In this document: piece after piece, positions 51,249 to 60,733 of the stretch
How the letters are laid out: every line of letters starts with the position of its first letter
Position numbering within the stretch: position 1 is the stretch's first letter
Origin: Nocardia vinacea
GTDB lineage: Bacteria > Actinomycetota > Actinomycetes > Mycobacteriales > Mycobacteriaceae
Length of the DNA stretch: 64,000 nucleotides
NCBI RefSeq assembly: GCF_035920345.1
Contig: NZ_CP109149.1
Span: forward strand, 4,092,001 to 4,156,000
Direction of reading: 5' to 3'
The notes under the pieces: generated by a model
What the model saw: only the letters and a program-made list of their open reading frames with translations
Told to the model about the DNA's origin: nothing
Database searches by the model: none
Program-made: the position numbers and the translations under genes

Positions 51249-51585
51249 CCACACGCCGGTCCGTCCGCACCGATTCGCCCGGGATGTTCCCGCACACCGA
51301 TTCACGCGCCACGCACGTTTTGGCCCCGCGATTACATGCGCGGCGTGCCAAAAGGTGCGCGGGGACATCGATCCCCTCTGCGCGACCTGACAACACCGCT
51401 ACCGCCCGCCCCGGGCGCGACCCCGATAACCGTCGCGGGCCATCGAGCCGTCCCGATCCGCGAGTCCTCCCGGTAGCTGTTCGGTGCTCGTGCGATCCAA
51501 AACATATCCAGTCCGCGGGCGAGATCGGCACAGCCCTGGCCGATCTCGCCTCGGAAATATCCAGCTCAGTACCGAGTCCCTCGGA
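51249..51585. other. Intergenic gap with a terminator hairpin
   Basis: About 340 bases between the convergent aztD and oxidoreductase genes. It has a strong 12-base hairpin near the right end (listed separately) and a weaker TTTTGGC/GCCAAAA inverted repeat with a 22-base loop near 51319. No coding frame is convincing. Confidence 0.5.
51518..51550. terminator. Bidirectional hairpin between aztD and the oxidoreductase gene
   Basis: A perfect 12-base stem GGCGAGATCGGC with complement and a nine-base loop, 35 bases beyond the minus-strand gene's stop. It could terminate both convergent transcripts. Confidence 0.55.
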
Positions 51586-52362
51586 TCAGGCACGAACGTG
51601 TAGTCCGAACCCGGTGCGCCCCTTGGGTTCCAGACCTTCGCGCAGGCGCAGGGCGGGCATTTCGTAGTCGCCGCTGTTCTGGGTGCGGAAGGCGATGGGG
51701 TCGGTCTGTTCGATCGACAGTAGGCGCTGCTCCCAGGCCTTGGCGGTGTCGGTGAAGTCTTCGGCCGAAAGGCGATCCGTGCCATAGGTCACGAATGGGG
51801 GCAGCACGTCCATGCCGGGGTAGTAGAAGATGCCGTGCTGGATCGGGAAGAGGAGATCGTCGATGGGGCCGTTGATGCCGCGATCGGTGTAATGCGGTTC
51901 GCGGCCGCCGATCGTCACCGACAGCATGGCACGCTTGCCCGCGAGGGTGCCCTCGCCGTAGCGGTCGCCGTAGCGGGTGTCGCTGTGTTCGCCTACGCCA
52001 TAGGCGAAGTGGTAGGTGAAGACCCGGTCGACCCAGCCCTTGAGGATTGCGGGCATCGAGTACCACCACAGCGGGAACTGGAAGATCACGGTATCGGCCC
52101 AGAGCAGTTTTTCCTGCTCGGCCGCGATATCGGCGGTGAGTGTGCCGGTGTCGTATGCGTGGCCGGAGTCTTCGACGACCCGCAATCGGTCACTCGTCTC
52201 ACCGAAATCATCGGCGTCGACCGTTGGCTTCCATCGCATCGCGTACAGGTCGCTGATCTGCACCTCGTGCCCGGCGTCGCGCAGAGTGGTCACCGCGATG
52301 TCCTTCAATGCGCCGTTGAGTGACCGCGGTTCGGGGTGGGCGTGGACGATGAGTGTCCGCAT
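51586..52362 (-). CDS. NAD(P)H dehydrogenase (quinone), NQO1/KefF-like flavodoxin fold
   Basis: A 258-residue flavoprotein. MRTLIVHAHPEPRSLNGALKD is the FMN/FAD-binding N-terminus, VIFQFPLWWYSMPAILKGW the second flavin loop and GKRAMLSVTIGGREPHYTDRG the third. The family reduces quinones or other electrophiles by two electrons. AGGAG lies five bases before the ATG. It diverges from an XRE/MmyB-type regulator, a common pairing in actinobacteria where the regulator controls the reductase. Confidence 0.92.
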   Translation of the reverse strand: MRTLIVHAHPEPRSLNGALKDIAVTTLRDAGHEVQISDLYAMRWKPTVDADDFGETSDRLRVVEDSGHAYDTGTLTADIAAEQEKLLWADTVIFQFPLWWYSMPAILKGWVDRVFTYHFAYGVGEHSDTRYGDRYGEGTLAGKRAMLSVTIGGREPHYTDRGINGPIDDLLFPIQHGIFYYPGMDVLPPFVTYGTDRLSAEDFTDTAKAWEQRLLSIEQTDPIAFRTQNSGDYEMPALRLREGLEPKGRTGFGLHVRA

Positions 52363-52502
52363 GGGCTGCTCCTTCACATCGGATGTGATCGATCTTCGGC
52401 GTCCGCGCGGCCGCCGTTCAGGGACGCTTCTTCCATCGGACGGGACTTCCTGGTACCGGCAGGACCACCCTCGCCACGCGAAGCCGTGGCAATACTGGAG
52501 GG

Positions 52503-53348
52503 ATGGACGAGCTCAGCGACTTCCTGCGCACGCGGCGGTCCCGGGTGGATCCCGGATCCGTCGGCATCGCGACCGATTCACGCCGTCGCGTGGCCGGATT
52601 GCGCCGGGAGGAGGTCGCGCATCTGTCGGGGGTGAGCGTCGATTACTACGTGCGTTTGGAGCAGGGGCGGGCTCGGCAGCCGTCCGCGCAGGTCCTCGAT
52701 GCGCTGGCCCGGGTGCTCGGCCTCGATGAGGTGGAGCGCGAGCATCTGCATCGGCTGGCCCGCCGCCCGCAGCGCCTGGCGAAGTCGGCACCGAACGTTC
52801 GCATCCGCCCCGGTTTGCGGCGGGTGCTGGATCTCATCCCCGACGCGCCCGCATTCATCGTCGATCACCGCCTCGAAGTGATGGCAGGTAACCGGCTCGC
52901 GGAGTTGCTCTACGGGCACAGTCCGATGAAGGGCCTGAATACCGCCCGGCATATCTTCCTGGACGACGACGGCCGCTCGCTCTACGCCGAATGGGAGGTC
53001 TGCACTCGCGATGTCGTCGGCCACCTGCGCCTGGCCGCGGGCAAGTATCCCGACGATCCGAAACTGTCGGCCTTGATCGGCGAACTCGCCGTGCACAGCG
53101 ACCGCTTCCGCAAGCTGTGGGCCCGCGCCGACGTCCGGTCGCGGACACATGGCCGCAAGGCCTTCGCCCATCCGCTCGTCGGCGCCCTGGACCTACACCA
53201 GGAAAACTTCGCCCTGCCGGAGGAAACCGGCACCGAACTGGTCATCCTGTCCGCCGAACCCGGCACTGAATCCCACGACAACCTGCGCATACTGGCCAGC
53301 CTCGGTGCCACGGATGCCGCGGTTGCGCCCGACCGGCGCATGACATAA
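52503..53348 (+). CDS. XRE-family regulator with MmyB-like ligand-binding domain
   Basis: A 281-residue regulator. The N-terminal helix-turn-helix is RRVAGLRREEVAHLSGVSVD with YYVRLEQGRARQPSAQVLDAL following; the C-terminal MmyB-like domain (LRRVLDLIPDAPAFIVDHRL, then HPLVGALDLHQENFALPE) binds a hydrophobic ligand in related structures. It diverges from the NAD(P)H dehydrogenase, which it most likely regulates. A 65-base gap separates it from the tryptophan dioxygenase. Confidence 0.92.
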   Translation: MDELSDFLRTRRSRVDPGSVGIATDSRRRVAGLRREEVAHLSGVSVDYYVRLEQGRARQPSAQVLDALARVLGLDEVEREHLHRLARRPQRLAKSAPNVRIRPGLRRVLDLIPDAPAFIVDHRLEVMAGNRLAELLYGHSPMKGLNTARHIFLDDDGRSLYAEWEVCTRDVVGHLRLAAGKYPDDPKLSALIGELAVHSDRFRKLWARADVRSRTHGRKAFAHPLVGALDLHQENFALPEETGTELVILSAEPGTESHDNLRILASLGATDAAVAPDRRMT

Positions 53349-53413
53349 CCCTAGCGAACGTCATGTTCATGTAATACGGTGAATCGGGGGCCACAGGAGA
53401 ACCGGGGCCGCTG

Positions 53414-54247
53414 ATGACCATCGAACGCAACATCGTCACCGATTTCAGCTCTCGCATGAGCTACGGCGCGTACCTGGACCTCGACACTTTGCTGAGCGCG
53501 CAGCATCCGGTCAGCCGACCGGAGCAGCACGATGAGCTGCTGTTCATCATCCAGCACCAGACCACCGAGCTATGGCTGAAGGTGGTACTGCACGAATTGC
53601 GAGCCGCGCGTGCGGCTTTCGATGCCGACGACATCGGCGTCGCACTCAAATGCATTGCGCGGGTGAAACATATCCAGAAGACGCTGACCGAGCAGTGGTC
53701 CGTGTTGGCGACGCTGACGCCCACCGAATACGCGCAGTTCCGTGATTTTCTCGGGAACTCGTCCGGCTTCCAGTCGTACCAGTACCGTGCGATCGAGTTC
53801 ATTCTCGGCAATAAGAATGCGGCCGTACTTCGGGTGTTCGAATCCGACCCCGTGGCGTACGAAGAGCTGGCCACGCTCCTGCGGGAACCGACCCTCTACG
53901 ACGCGATCTGGCGTCACCTCGCCCGTACCGGGCTCGCGGTGCCGCGCTCGGCGCTGGAACGCGATGCGACCGAGGCCCACGAGCTCGACCCCGAACTGCT
54001 AGCCCTCGTGCAGTCGATTTACGAGGCCCCAGAAGAACATTGGTCCATATACGAGACATTCGAGGAACTGGTCGACCTGGAGGAGAACTTCCAGCTGTGG
54101 CGCTTCCGGCACCTGCGCACCGTGCTGCGCGTCATCGGAAGACGAAGCGGAACAGGTGGATCCAGCGGTGCCGGATTCCTGCAACGTGCACTCGAGCACA
54201 CCTACTTCCCGGAGCTGTTCGCCGTCCGCACCTGGACTGGACACTGA
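53414..54247 (+). CDS. kynA: Tryptophan 2,3-dioxygenase
   Basis: A 277-residue haem enzyme that opens the indole ring of tryptophan to N-formylkynurenine. MSYGAYLDLDTLLSAQHPVS, HDELLFIIQHQTTELWLKV, FRDFLGNSSGFQSYQYRAIE and the haem-ligand His in LWRFRHLRTVLRVIG (about residue 233) are all present, as is the GTGGSSG loop. Full length. The next kynurenine genes (kynB, kynU) are not adjacent; a PaaX-like regulator follows in the same direction. Confidence 0.95.
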   Translation: MTIERNIVTDFSSRMSYGAYLDLDTLLSAQHPVSRPEQHDELLFIIQHQTTELWLKVVLHELRAARAAFDADDIGVALKCIARVKHIQKTLTEQWSVLATLTPTEYAQFRDFLGNSSGFQSYQYRAIEFILGNKNAAVLRVFESDPVAYEELATLLREPTLYDAIWRHLARTGLAVPRSALERDATEAHELDPELLALVQSIYEAPEEHWSIYETFEELVDLEENFQLWRFRHLRTVLRVIGRRSGTGGSSGAGFLQRALEHTYFPELFAVRTWTGH

Positions 54248-54337
54248 CGAAATCAGCGGATATTCCGGACGAGCCGTGTCGAGTCGCCGCTCGACACCTG
54301 ACCTCGACCTCGACCTCGAAGGGATACCCGACACGCG

Positions 54338-55192
54338 ATGACCACTGACCAACAGGCGCTCGCGTCCGCGGTGCTCGATGACTTCGATGCACGCCCCGGC
54401 AGCGCGACCTCACTTACCCGCACGGTGCTCGGCGCGTATATCCGCGACCTCGGCGGCTGGATCGCGGTGGCCGATTTCACTGAACTGCTTGCCGTGCTCG
54501 GCATTCCGGCACCGAGCACGCGCACCGCGATCACGCGCCTGAAGAGAAAGGGCGTGCTGCACGCCGAAAGCCGTAGCGGGCGTGCGGGTTACGCGCTGAC
54601 CGACGCTGCCTTGGCCATGTTCGCCCGCGGCGACCCAAGAATCTTCGGATTCCGCCAGATGACCTCGGGCGATGCGTGGCGGCTGCTGTCGTACGGCATC
54701 CCGGAGACCGAACGCGCTGCGCGACACCAGCTTCGGCGACGACTGTCCGCGATCGGTTGCGGCACAGTCGCGGCAGGTCTGTGGATCTACCCGGAGTACC
54801 TCGCGGCCGAGGCATCCGCCATCGTCACAGCCTTGCACCTCGACGACTACGTGACCTCGTTCCGCGCAACCGACCCCGCTGTGCCCGGCAGCCTTCGGGA
54901 CGCGGCCGCACAATGGTGGGACCTCGATGCCCTCGCGGCGGCACACCGAACCTTCTACCAGCGGCACCGCAATATCCTCGACCTCGACGACACGAGCGAC
55001 AGAAATGCCTTCGTGCACTTCACCCTGATGCTCGACGAGTGGCGGATAATCCCCTACGTCGATCCGGGATTGCCCGACGAAATCCTGCCCACCGACTGGC
55101 CGGGCCCTGCCAGCGTGCACCTATTCGCAGACGCCCGACGGCGGTATCTGGAACCGTGTCGCCAGTGGGTACGAGCATTCATCGGTGGTTGA
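54338..55192 (+). CDS. PaaX-family transcriptional regulator
   Basis: A 284-residue regulator. The N-terminal winged helix is LRD-like: WIAVADFTELLAVLGIPAPS followed by TRTAITRLKRKGVLHAES; the middle RLLSYGIPETERAARHQLRRR and the C-terminal RRYLEPCRQWVRAFI are typical of PaaX proteins, which respond to aryl-CoA or similar ligands. It follows kynA by 90 bases, so it may control tryptophan catabolism, although no phenylacetate genes are nearby. Confidence 0.87.
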   Translation: MTTDQQALASAVLDDFDARPGSATSLTRTVLGAYIRDLGGWIAVADFTELLAVLGIPAPSTRTAITRLKRKGVLHAESRSGRAGYALTDAALAMFARGDPRIFGFRQMTSGDAWRLLSYGIPETERAARHQLRRRLSAIGCGTVAAGLWIYPEYLAAEASAIVTALHLDDYVTSFRATDPAVPGSLRDAAAQWWDLDALAAAHRTFYQRHRNILDLDDTSDRNAFVHFTLMLDEWRIIPYVDPGLPDEILPTDWPGPASVHLFADARRRYLEPCRQWVRAFIGG

Positions 55193-55345
55193 GCAAAGCA
55201 CCGCCACGCGCTGGCACATCAACTCGGTCGGATCGACGGCCTTCGCCACCTGCAGCGGGGGCAGGAGCGATGCGATCGCACCCACCACGGCAATAGCGGT
55301 GCAGACCCACAGCATCGTGGCAAACCGGCAACGAACAGGATCAGC
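55187..55345 (-). pseudogene. Possible remnant of an FtsX-like permease C-terminus
   Basis: The minus strand reads LWVCTAIAVVGAIASLLPPL then QVAKAVDPTELMCQRV, which looks like the last helix and tail of MacB/FtsX-type ABC permeases. In a neighbouring frame just upstream a hydrophobic LILFVAGLP stretch suggests a frameshift. No start, ATPase or rest of the permease is present. Probably decayed; the similarity rests on pattern alone. Confidence 0.3.
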
Positions 55346-55593
55346 ACGCCGCCGGCGTCTTCTTGCGACCGAGCAGTCGCCGAGCGAACCGGCAGGCAGG
55401 GCCGGGTACGACGTGGAGCGCGGACACCCCCGAGCGGACAGCGACTCGCCCAGGCCGTCGACTTGTTCGACTTCGTTCAGCAGGATCTGTACGGCCGCAT
55501 CGCCCGTTGGCGCGAACACCAGCGAAAGGCGCAACAGCACTAGGGCTAGGCTGCTTGCGGTAGGTGAGAAAGCCGAACGGAGAGGGCTGATAT
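55346..55593. other. Remainder of the gap before gnd
   Basis: No complete gene. On the plus strand a short stretch ending at about 55545 (AVDLFDFVQQDLYGRIARW, then REHQRKAQQH and a stop) looks like the amphipathic C-terminus of a real protein, but its upstream frame decays into Arg-rich sequence. With the permease-like remnant it suggests a degraded region. Confidence 0.35.
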
Positions 55594-57039
55594 ATGGCGT
55601 CCGCAACAGCATCCGCGCAGATCGGGGTTACCGGCTTGGCGGTCATGGGTAGCAATATCGCCCGGAACTTCGCCAAGCACGGCTACACCGTGGCACTGCA
55701 CAACCGCAGCATCGCCAAGACCGACGCACTGCTGGCCGAACACGGCGGCGACGGCAACTTCGTGCGCACCGAAACGATCGAGGACTTCGTCGCAGCGCTG
55801 GAGAAGCCGCGCCGGGTGCTGATCATGGTCAAGGCGGGCGATCCGACCGACGCCGTCATCGAAGAACTCGCCGCCGCCATGGAGCCCGGCGACATCATCA
55901 TCGACGGCGGCAACGCGCTCTACACCGACACCATTCGCCGCGAGGCCGCCATGAAGGCGCGCGGGTTGAACTTCGTCGGCGCGGGCATCTCCGGTGGTGA
56001 GGAGGGCGCGCTCAACGGGCCGGCGATCATGCCGGGCGGCCCCAAGGAATCCTACGAATCCCTCGGTCCGCTGCTGGAATCCATTGCGGCGCAGGTGGAC
56101 GGCACGCCGTGCTGCACGCATATCGGCCCCGACGGCTCCGGACACTTCGTCAAGATGGTGCACAACGGCATCGAATACGCCGATATGCAGCTGATCGGCG
56201 AGGCCTACCACCTGTTCCGCGACGCGCTCGGCTTCGACGCCAAGCAGATCGCCGATGTGTTCACGCAGTGGAACTCCGGCGAACTGGAGAGCTACCTCGT
56301 CGAGATCACTGCCGAGGTGCTGAACCAGGTCGATGCGAAGACGGGTCAGCCGCTGGTGGATGTCATCGTCGACGCGGCCGAGCAGAAGGGCACCGGGCGC
56401 TGGACCGTGAAGTCCGCACTCGATCTCGGCATCCCGGTCACCGGCATCGCGGAGGCGGTCTTCGCGCGGGCGCTGTCGGGCTCGCGGGCGCAGCGTAAAG
56501 CCGCGGTCGGGCTCGCCGCTGGCAAGCTCGGCGAAAAGCCCACGGACGTAGTGCAATTCACCGAGGACATCCGTCAGGCGCTCTACGCGTCGAAGATCGT
56601 CGCGTACGCCCAGGGTTTCGATCAGATCGCTGCGGGCAGTGCCGAATACAACTGGGACCTGCGTCCCGGCGACATGGCCACCATCTGGCGCGGCGGCTGC
56701 ATCATCCGAGCCCGCTTCCTGAACCGGATCAAAGAGGCATACGACCAGAACCCGGAACTGCCGAGCCTGATCCTCGCCCCGTACTTCCGCGAGGCGATCG
56801 AGACGGCCATCGACAGCTGGCGCCGCGTGGTCGCCACCGCCACCCTGCTCGGCATCCCGGTGCCCGCGTTCGCATCCTCGCTCTCGTACTACGACGCCCT
56901 GCGCGCCGAACGGCTGCCCGCCGCCCTCACCCAGGGCCAGCGTGACTTCTTCGGAGCCCACACCTACGAGCGGATCGATGCGCCCGGCAAGTACCACACG
57001 CTGTGGAGCGGCGACCGCAGCGAGGTTTCGGCCGACTGA
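55594..57039 (+). CDS. gnd: 6-phosphogluconate dehydrogenase, decarboxylating
   Basis: A 481-residue pentose-phosphate enzyme that converts 6-phosphogluconate to ribulose 5-phosphate. GLAVMGSNIARNFAKHGYTV is the NADP-binding motif, DGGNALYTDTIRR and GAGISGGEEGALNGPAIMPGG the substrate loop, and KMVHNGIEYADMQLI carries the catalytic Lys; EAVFARALSGSRAQR and the C-terminal tail are typical of the long dimeric form. It is a single gene followed by a strong hairpin. Confidence 0.96.
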   Translation: MASATASAQIGVTGLAVMGSNIARNFAKHGYTVALHNRSIAKTDALLAEHGGDGNFVRTETIEDFVAALEKPRRVLIMVKAGDPTDAVIEELAAAMEPGDIIIDGGNALYTDTIRREAAMKARGLNFVGAGISGGEEGALNGPAIMPGGPKESYESLGPLLESIAAQVDGTPCCTHIGPDGSGHFVKMVHNGIEYADMQLIGEAYHLFRDALGFDAKQIADVFTQWNSGELESYLVEITAEVLNQVDAKTGQPLVDVIVDAAEQKGTGRWTVKSALDLGIPVTGIAEAVFARALSGSRAQRKAAVGLAAGKLGEKPTDVVQFTEDIRQALYASKIVAYAQGFDQIAAGSAEYNWDLRPGDMATIWRGGCIIRARFLNRIKEAYDQNPELPSLILAPYFREAIETAIDSWRRVVATATLLGIPVPAFASSLSYYDALRAERLPAALTQGQRDFFGAHTYERIDAPGKYHTLWSGDRSEVSAD

Positions 57040-57076
57040 TTCGAGCGCCGTCCCAACTCTGGGAAGGCTCGACAAT

Positions 57077-57101
57077 GGGGCACCGGGCTTCCCGGTGCCC
57101 C
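57077..57101 (+). terminator. 11-base-pair hairpin after gnd
   Basis: A perfect GGGGCACCGGG stem with complement and a three-base loop, 37 bases after the gnd stop and just before the ribosome site of the next gene. Confidence 0.7.
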
Positions 57102-57123
57102 GCGCTCGAATGAGGAGGACTGT

Positions 57124-58509
57124 TTGGCGGACGAACCACGCGAACCAGCCGCCGAGCAGCGGCTCGCCGATGCGCTGAAAGCGCTCGGACCGACGGGCTG
57201 GCAGCAAGCGGATGCAGTATTCGCGGTCACGGTGGCGGGGGAAGTCGGGCAGCTCGCGTACTCCGTCGGCGATCAGGTAGTTCCGCTATCACCCCCGGAG
57301 TCGGTCCTCACGCTGGTCCGGGAACTGCGCACGCTCGCGGCCCGATCCAATGGCGGACCATGGTGGCGCATGCTGGTCGTACTGGCCGAGTCCGGCGAGA
57401 TAGATATCGATTACGACTATGGCGAGCAGCCGTTTCCGCCCGGACAGTTGTTCGCTCCGGAGGCGTATCGCGCCGACCTCGAGGCTTATCCGCGCGCCAA
57501 GATCCCGGTGTGGATGGGCGCCTACATCGGCCACGGCGACCGTCAGCGGCGCACTCCGCAACAGGCCGCCACCCAGGCGCGTGGCGATCGATCCCGCCAG
57601 GTATGGGCGACGCTGGCGGAATACGAATTTCCCCCGTTCCCGCAGATGTGGGCGCGCTGGGCGACGATCGCCGCGGCCTTTGTCGCGGCCGGGTCGGATC
57701 ACGGCCCTCGCATGCAGCCGTGGACGGGAGTTTTCGACGGCGCGGGCTTGGACGGGTCGACGTTGCATGCGCTTCCGGCCGGGCGGGCGGTGCTCTCGGG
57801 CGGGGTGTGGAATGCACCGACCCTGGACGCGGTCTACAACGGCGGCGAGCCGATGCCGAATCTCTATGCCGGTGCGCCGGATTGGGTGGCCGATCCGGTG
57901 CTCGACCCACGTGCCGCATCGGGTCTGCTGTCGTTCTGCTACTGGTGGGAGGCTGGGCGCTGGTACCGCGGGGCGTCGCCGGCGGCGGAGGAGTGCGCCG
58001 TGGCGGTCCCGGGGGTGTGGACCAGGGAAACGGTGCTGGGGATCGTCGCCGACCTGCTCGGCACAGAGCCGAATCCTGGTGCGCGCGAAGCGATTCCCGC
58101 GCTGCTGGCCGCGGCCGAGGGTGGCAGGGTCACGCACCGGGAACTGGTCGAGGTTTTCGGCGAGGATGGCCGGTTCGATATCGACGGTGCGCTCTATCAG
58201 TACTCACTGGCCGGATTGGCGCCGCCGACGCTGGAGCCGATACCCGCGGCGGAGGCGATCTCCCGGGTCCGCGATTACATCACCGGGCGGGTGCTGGACA
58301 CCACGGGATATCCGCTCGAGCAATTGGTCGCCGAACGAATCAGCGTCGGCTGGATGGTGCATGTGCCGGTGCCCGCCGGGATGGTCGCGACCGATCGGGC
58401 GATCTTCTACCTCGGCGACGACGGTCTGCTGGAGCAGTCGTCGTCGTCCATCGATCCGCCGGTCTACATCGCCGACTTCGAACGGCGATACGCCGAACGC
58501 CACGGCTGA
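57124..58509 (+). CDS. Two-domain immunity-like protein (DUF600/YezG-like plus Imm35/YrhB-like)
   Basis: A 461-residue soluble protein. Residues 20-140 (ALKALGPTGWQQADAVFAV, WWRMLVVLAESGEIDIDYDY, FAPEAYRADLEAYPRAKIPV) resemble DUF600/YezG immunity proteins. The last 90 residues (ISRVRDYITGRVLDTTGYPL, ISVGWMVHVPVPAG, SSSIDPPVYIADFERRYAER) resemble the YrhB/Imm35 immunity domain. The TTG start has GAGGAGG six bases upstream. It stands first in an operon-like run with a YbaB protein and WXG100-type proteins. Known Imm-type proteins neutralise toxins by direct binding; which toxin is met here is unknown. Confidence 0.65.
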   Translation: MADEPREPAAEQRLADALKALGPTGWQQADAVFAVTVAGEVGQLAYSVGDQVVPLSPPESVLTLVRELRTLAARSNGGPWWRMLVVLAESGEIDIDYDYGEQPFPPGQLFAPEAYRADLEAYPRAKIPVWMGAYIGHGDRQRRTPQQAATQARGDRSRQVWATLAEYEFPPFPQMWARWATIAAAFVAAGSDHGPRMQPWTGVFDGAGLDGSTLHALPAGRAVLSGGVWNAPTLDAVYNGGEPMPNLYAGAPDWVADPVLDPRAASGLLSFCYWWEAGRWYRGASPAAEECAVAVPGVWTRETVLGIVADLLGTEPNPGAREAIPALLAAAEGGRVTHRELVEVFGEDGRFDIDGALYQYSLAGLAPPTLEPIPAAEAISRVRDYITGRVLDTTGYPLEQLVAERISVGWMVHVPVPAGMVATDRAIFYLGDDGLLEQSSSSIDPPVYIADFERRYAERHG

Positions 58510-58531
58510 TCCGGACCGGAGGAAGGTAGTC

Positions 58532-58975
58532 ATGGACCGTTGGGAACGAGAAGGACTGCGCTCGGCCAACTTCGGGATGCGCAATCAGGTCGAGAACATT
58601 CTCGACGCACTCACCGAGCAACGCGCCCACCGAGCCGAGGTCCAGCGGGAGTTGGACACCGCGCGGTGCACCGCGACCTCGGCGGATGGTCTGGTGGAGG
58701 TGACCGTCGACAACTCCGGTGTCCTCATCGACGTGCGGTTCACCGCGGACGCCGCGCGCAGTACCGCCGACCAACTGGGCCGGTCGGTCACCGAGGCCGG
58801 GCGTGCGGCGGCCAGTCGCATGCGGGAGCAGACCACACAGATTCTGGCCCCGGTTGCCGCGGCCGTCCAAGCGATGCCCGACCTGCCCGACCTGGTGCTC
58901 GGCGCGTCGAGCCTGCGCGAGCCGGTGGAAGCCGAGAGCCGCAACGAAAACCCGGACAATTATTCCCAGCGTTGA
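58532..58975 (+). CDS. YbaB/EbfC-family protein of an ESX-type locus
   Basis: A 147-residue protein. The N-terminal coiled coil (QVENILDALTEQRAHRAEVQ) is followed by the YbaB core CTATSADGLVEVTVDNSGVL and IDVRFTADAARSTADQLGRS. Members near WXG100 genes in actinobacteria act as small dimeric accessory proteins, some DNA-binding. A strong AGGAAGG precedes the ATG. It is 22 bases after the immunity-like gene and 87 bases before the WXG-like gene. Confidence 0.82.
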   Translation: MDRWEREGLRSANFGMRNQVENILDALTEQRAHRAEVQRELDTARCTATSADGLVEVTVDNSGVLIDVRFTADAARSTADQLGRSVTEAGRAAASRMREQTTQILAPVAAAVQAMPDLPDLVLGASSLREPVEAESRNENPDNYSQR

Positions 58976-59062
58976 GAAGGCTCGCCGCGCACGCAGTAAG
59001 ATTCTTCGCCAGGCAAATCGCCTTCTCGGTTTCGCTGGTGAGGGTTGAAGGGTGACCGGGTA

Positions 59063-60733
59063 ATGGGCCAGTCGTTGCATATCGATCCCGACCGTCTCCA
59101 TGCACTCATCACCGAACTCGCCGCGGTCGCCGAGTCCGCGCACCAAGATCTGACCGAACTGAAGGACGCCTTGGCCCGTGAAGGCCAGCCATGGGGTGAC
59201 GACGAGCCCGGACGAATGGTCGGCGATACCTATGAGCCACAGGCGAAGAAGGGGCTCGAGGGATACCAGAACCTGGTCGACAATCTGCGCGCGCTGAGCA
59301 AGGGCGTCAGCGAGGTCGGCGACGCGCTCGACGAGCAGGACCAGAACAGCGGCCAACAGATCCGCACCACCGGCTCGAATCAGCCGGTATCCGTCGCGCC
59401 GGATTCGATGTGGCCCGGTACCGGTACACCCCGAACTACTTCGCCCGCAACCGATTCCGGATCGAACGCGGACAACGGAAATACGACGCCGACACTTCCG
59501 AGCGGTTCCGCGCCCATCTCGTCTACCCAGCCGAACGCTACCCCGAGCGCCTACCCGCAGCCGGAGGCCAACGGCTACAGCCCGATCGGCGAACCCACAC
59601 CCGTCGGTCCGCAGCCGATGTACCCGGATTCGAGTACACCGAGGACCGAACCGGACTCCGCGCCCCAGCCCACTGCGCAAAACTCGGCCGAAAACGGTGA
59701 GAATGCCGCAGCACCGTCGGCCGCGGACGATTCGATCCCGGCCGCGCCGGGCACAACATCGCCCGCGGCCACGGCAGCACCGCGGACCGGTGATCCCGCG
59801 GTCGCCGACAAGCCCGCAGGCACACCGTGGTCGCGAACGCCAGGGACAGCGTTCCCGCCGATACAGTCGGGGACCCCATGGTCAGGAGCCCGCACTGGCG
59901 CTCGCCCACCGGCACAGGTTTTCGCACCACAGCCGACCGGCGTCGGTGCGGCGCAGCCTACCGATCAGAAGCGAGAGGACAAGCCCCGCAAGAAGAAACG
60001 CGAAAAGACCGAGTCGGCGCAAATCCGAATGCCGACCGATGCGGCAGCGTTGGCCGCGGCCCAGGAACTCGCCGATCGGCACGAACTGCGGATCGTCGGC
60101 TTCGACGCCTCGGGTATCGGTCAGGAGATGGTCGGCCAACTGGCCGCGGCCATCGACAACATTCTCGGCAAATATCCGTTCGTCGATCTCGGTGGAATCG
60201 AGATCACCGAACTCGGCGACGGCCAGATCTCCCGGGTTACCCGTGATCGAGGCGATGACGAGTCGGAATCCGCGAGCACCGGCTCATGGATCCTGCTCGA
60301 CCGTGCCCTCGTCGCGAATCCGGCACAATTCAGCGAAAGGGTCTACACCGCAATACAATCCGGGAACTCTGTAGCCGGATCCGAGGAGCGACCGATGTAT
60401 TCGACGATCGTCGGCGACCTCGGCCGGATATTGGCGGATCAGGCGGGGCAGCCCATCCAGCGGCTGGCGCAGCGGTCCCTGATCACCGAATATCGGCGCA
60501 TCGACGGCCCGTGGGATGCCGGGGACACCCTGGCGCGCATCGTCGGCGGCTACCGGCGGTGGCGAGACCAGTTGGGCGGCAACAGCATCGTCGACGGCCG
60601 GTTCCAGCCGCGCGCGGCGTTGGTTGCCGCATTCGCCGAAGTGGAGTTGCGTGGCGACGACGCGTGTGGTCCGGCGCGGGTGCTGTATCGGTTGCTGGTA
60701 GAGGGAGCAAGAGGGCGGTCGGCGCCCCCATGA
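59063..60733 (+). CDS. WXG100-like protein with Pro-rich linker and degenerate metallopeptidase-like domain
   Basis: A 556-residue protein. Residues 1-105 are a helical WXG100-type hairpin (LHALITELAAVAESAHQDLT, GQPWGDDEPGRM, YEPQAKKGLEGYQNLVDNLR). A Pro/Thr/Ser/Ala-rich linker of about 215 residues and a basic RKKKREK segment follow. The C-terminal 230 residues resemble a zinc-peptidase fold seen next to ESX genes, where I recall an HExxH site after a YxTIV strand. Here that place reads TIVGDLGR (about 451-455), so both His and the Glu are missing, and a downstream FAEVEL segment lacks part of the usual pattern. It is probably inactive and may bind rather than cut. The stop overlaps the next start (ATGA). 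Confidence 0.7.
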   Translation: MGQSLHIDPDRLHALITELAAVAESAHQDLTELKDALAREGQPWGDDEPGRMVGDTYEPQAKKGLEGYQNLVDNLRALSKGVSEVGDALDEQDQNSGQQIRTTGSNQPVSVAPDSMWPGTGTPRTTSPATDSGSNADNGNTTPTLPSGSAPISSTQPNATPSAYPQPEANGYSPIGEPTPVGPQPMYPDSSTPRTEPDSAPQPTAQNSAENGENAAAPSAADDSIPAAPGTTSPAATAAPRTGDPAVADKPAGTPWSRTPGTAFPPIQSGTPWSGARTGARPPAQVFAPQPTGVGAAQPTDQKREDKPRKKKREKTESAQIRMPTDAAALAAAQELADRHELRIVGFDASGIGQEMVGQLAAAIDNILGKYPFVDLGGIEITELGDGQISRVTRDRGDDESESASTGSWILLDRALVANPAQFSERVYTAIQSGNSVAGSEERPMYSTIVGDLGRILADQAGQPIQRLAQRSLITEYRRIDGPWDAGDTLARIVGGYRRWRDQLGGNSIVDGRFQPRAALVAAFAEVELRGDDACGPARVLYRLLVEGARGRSAPP

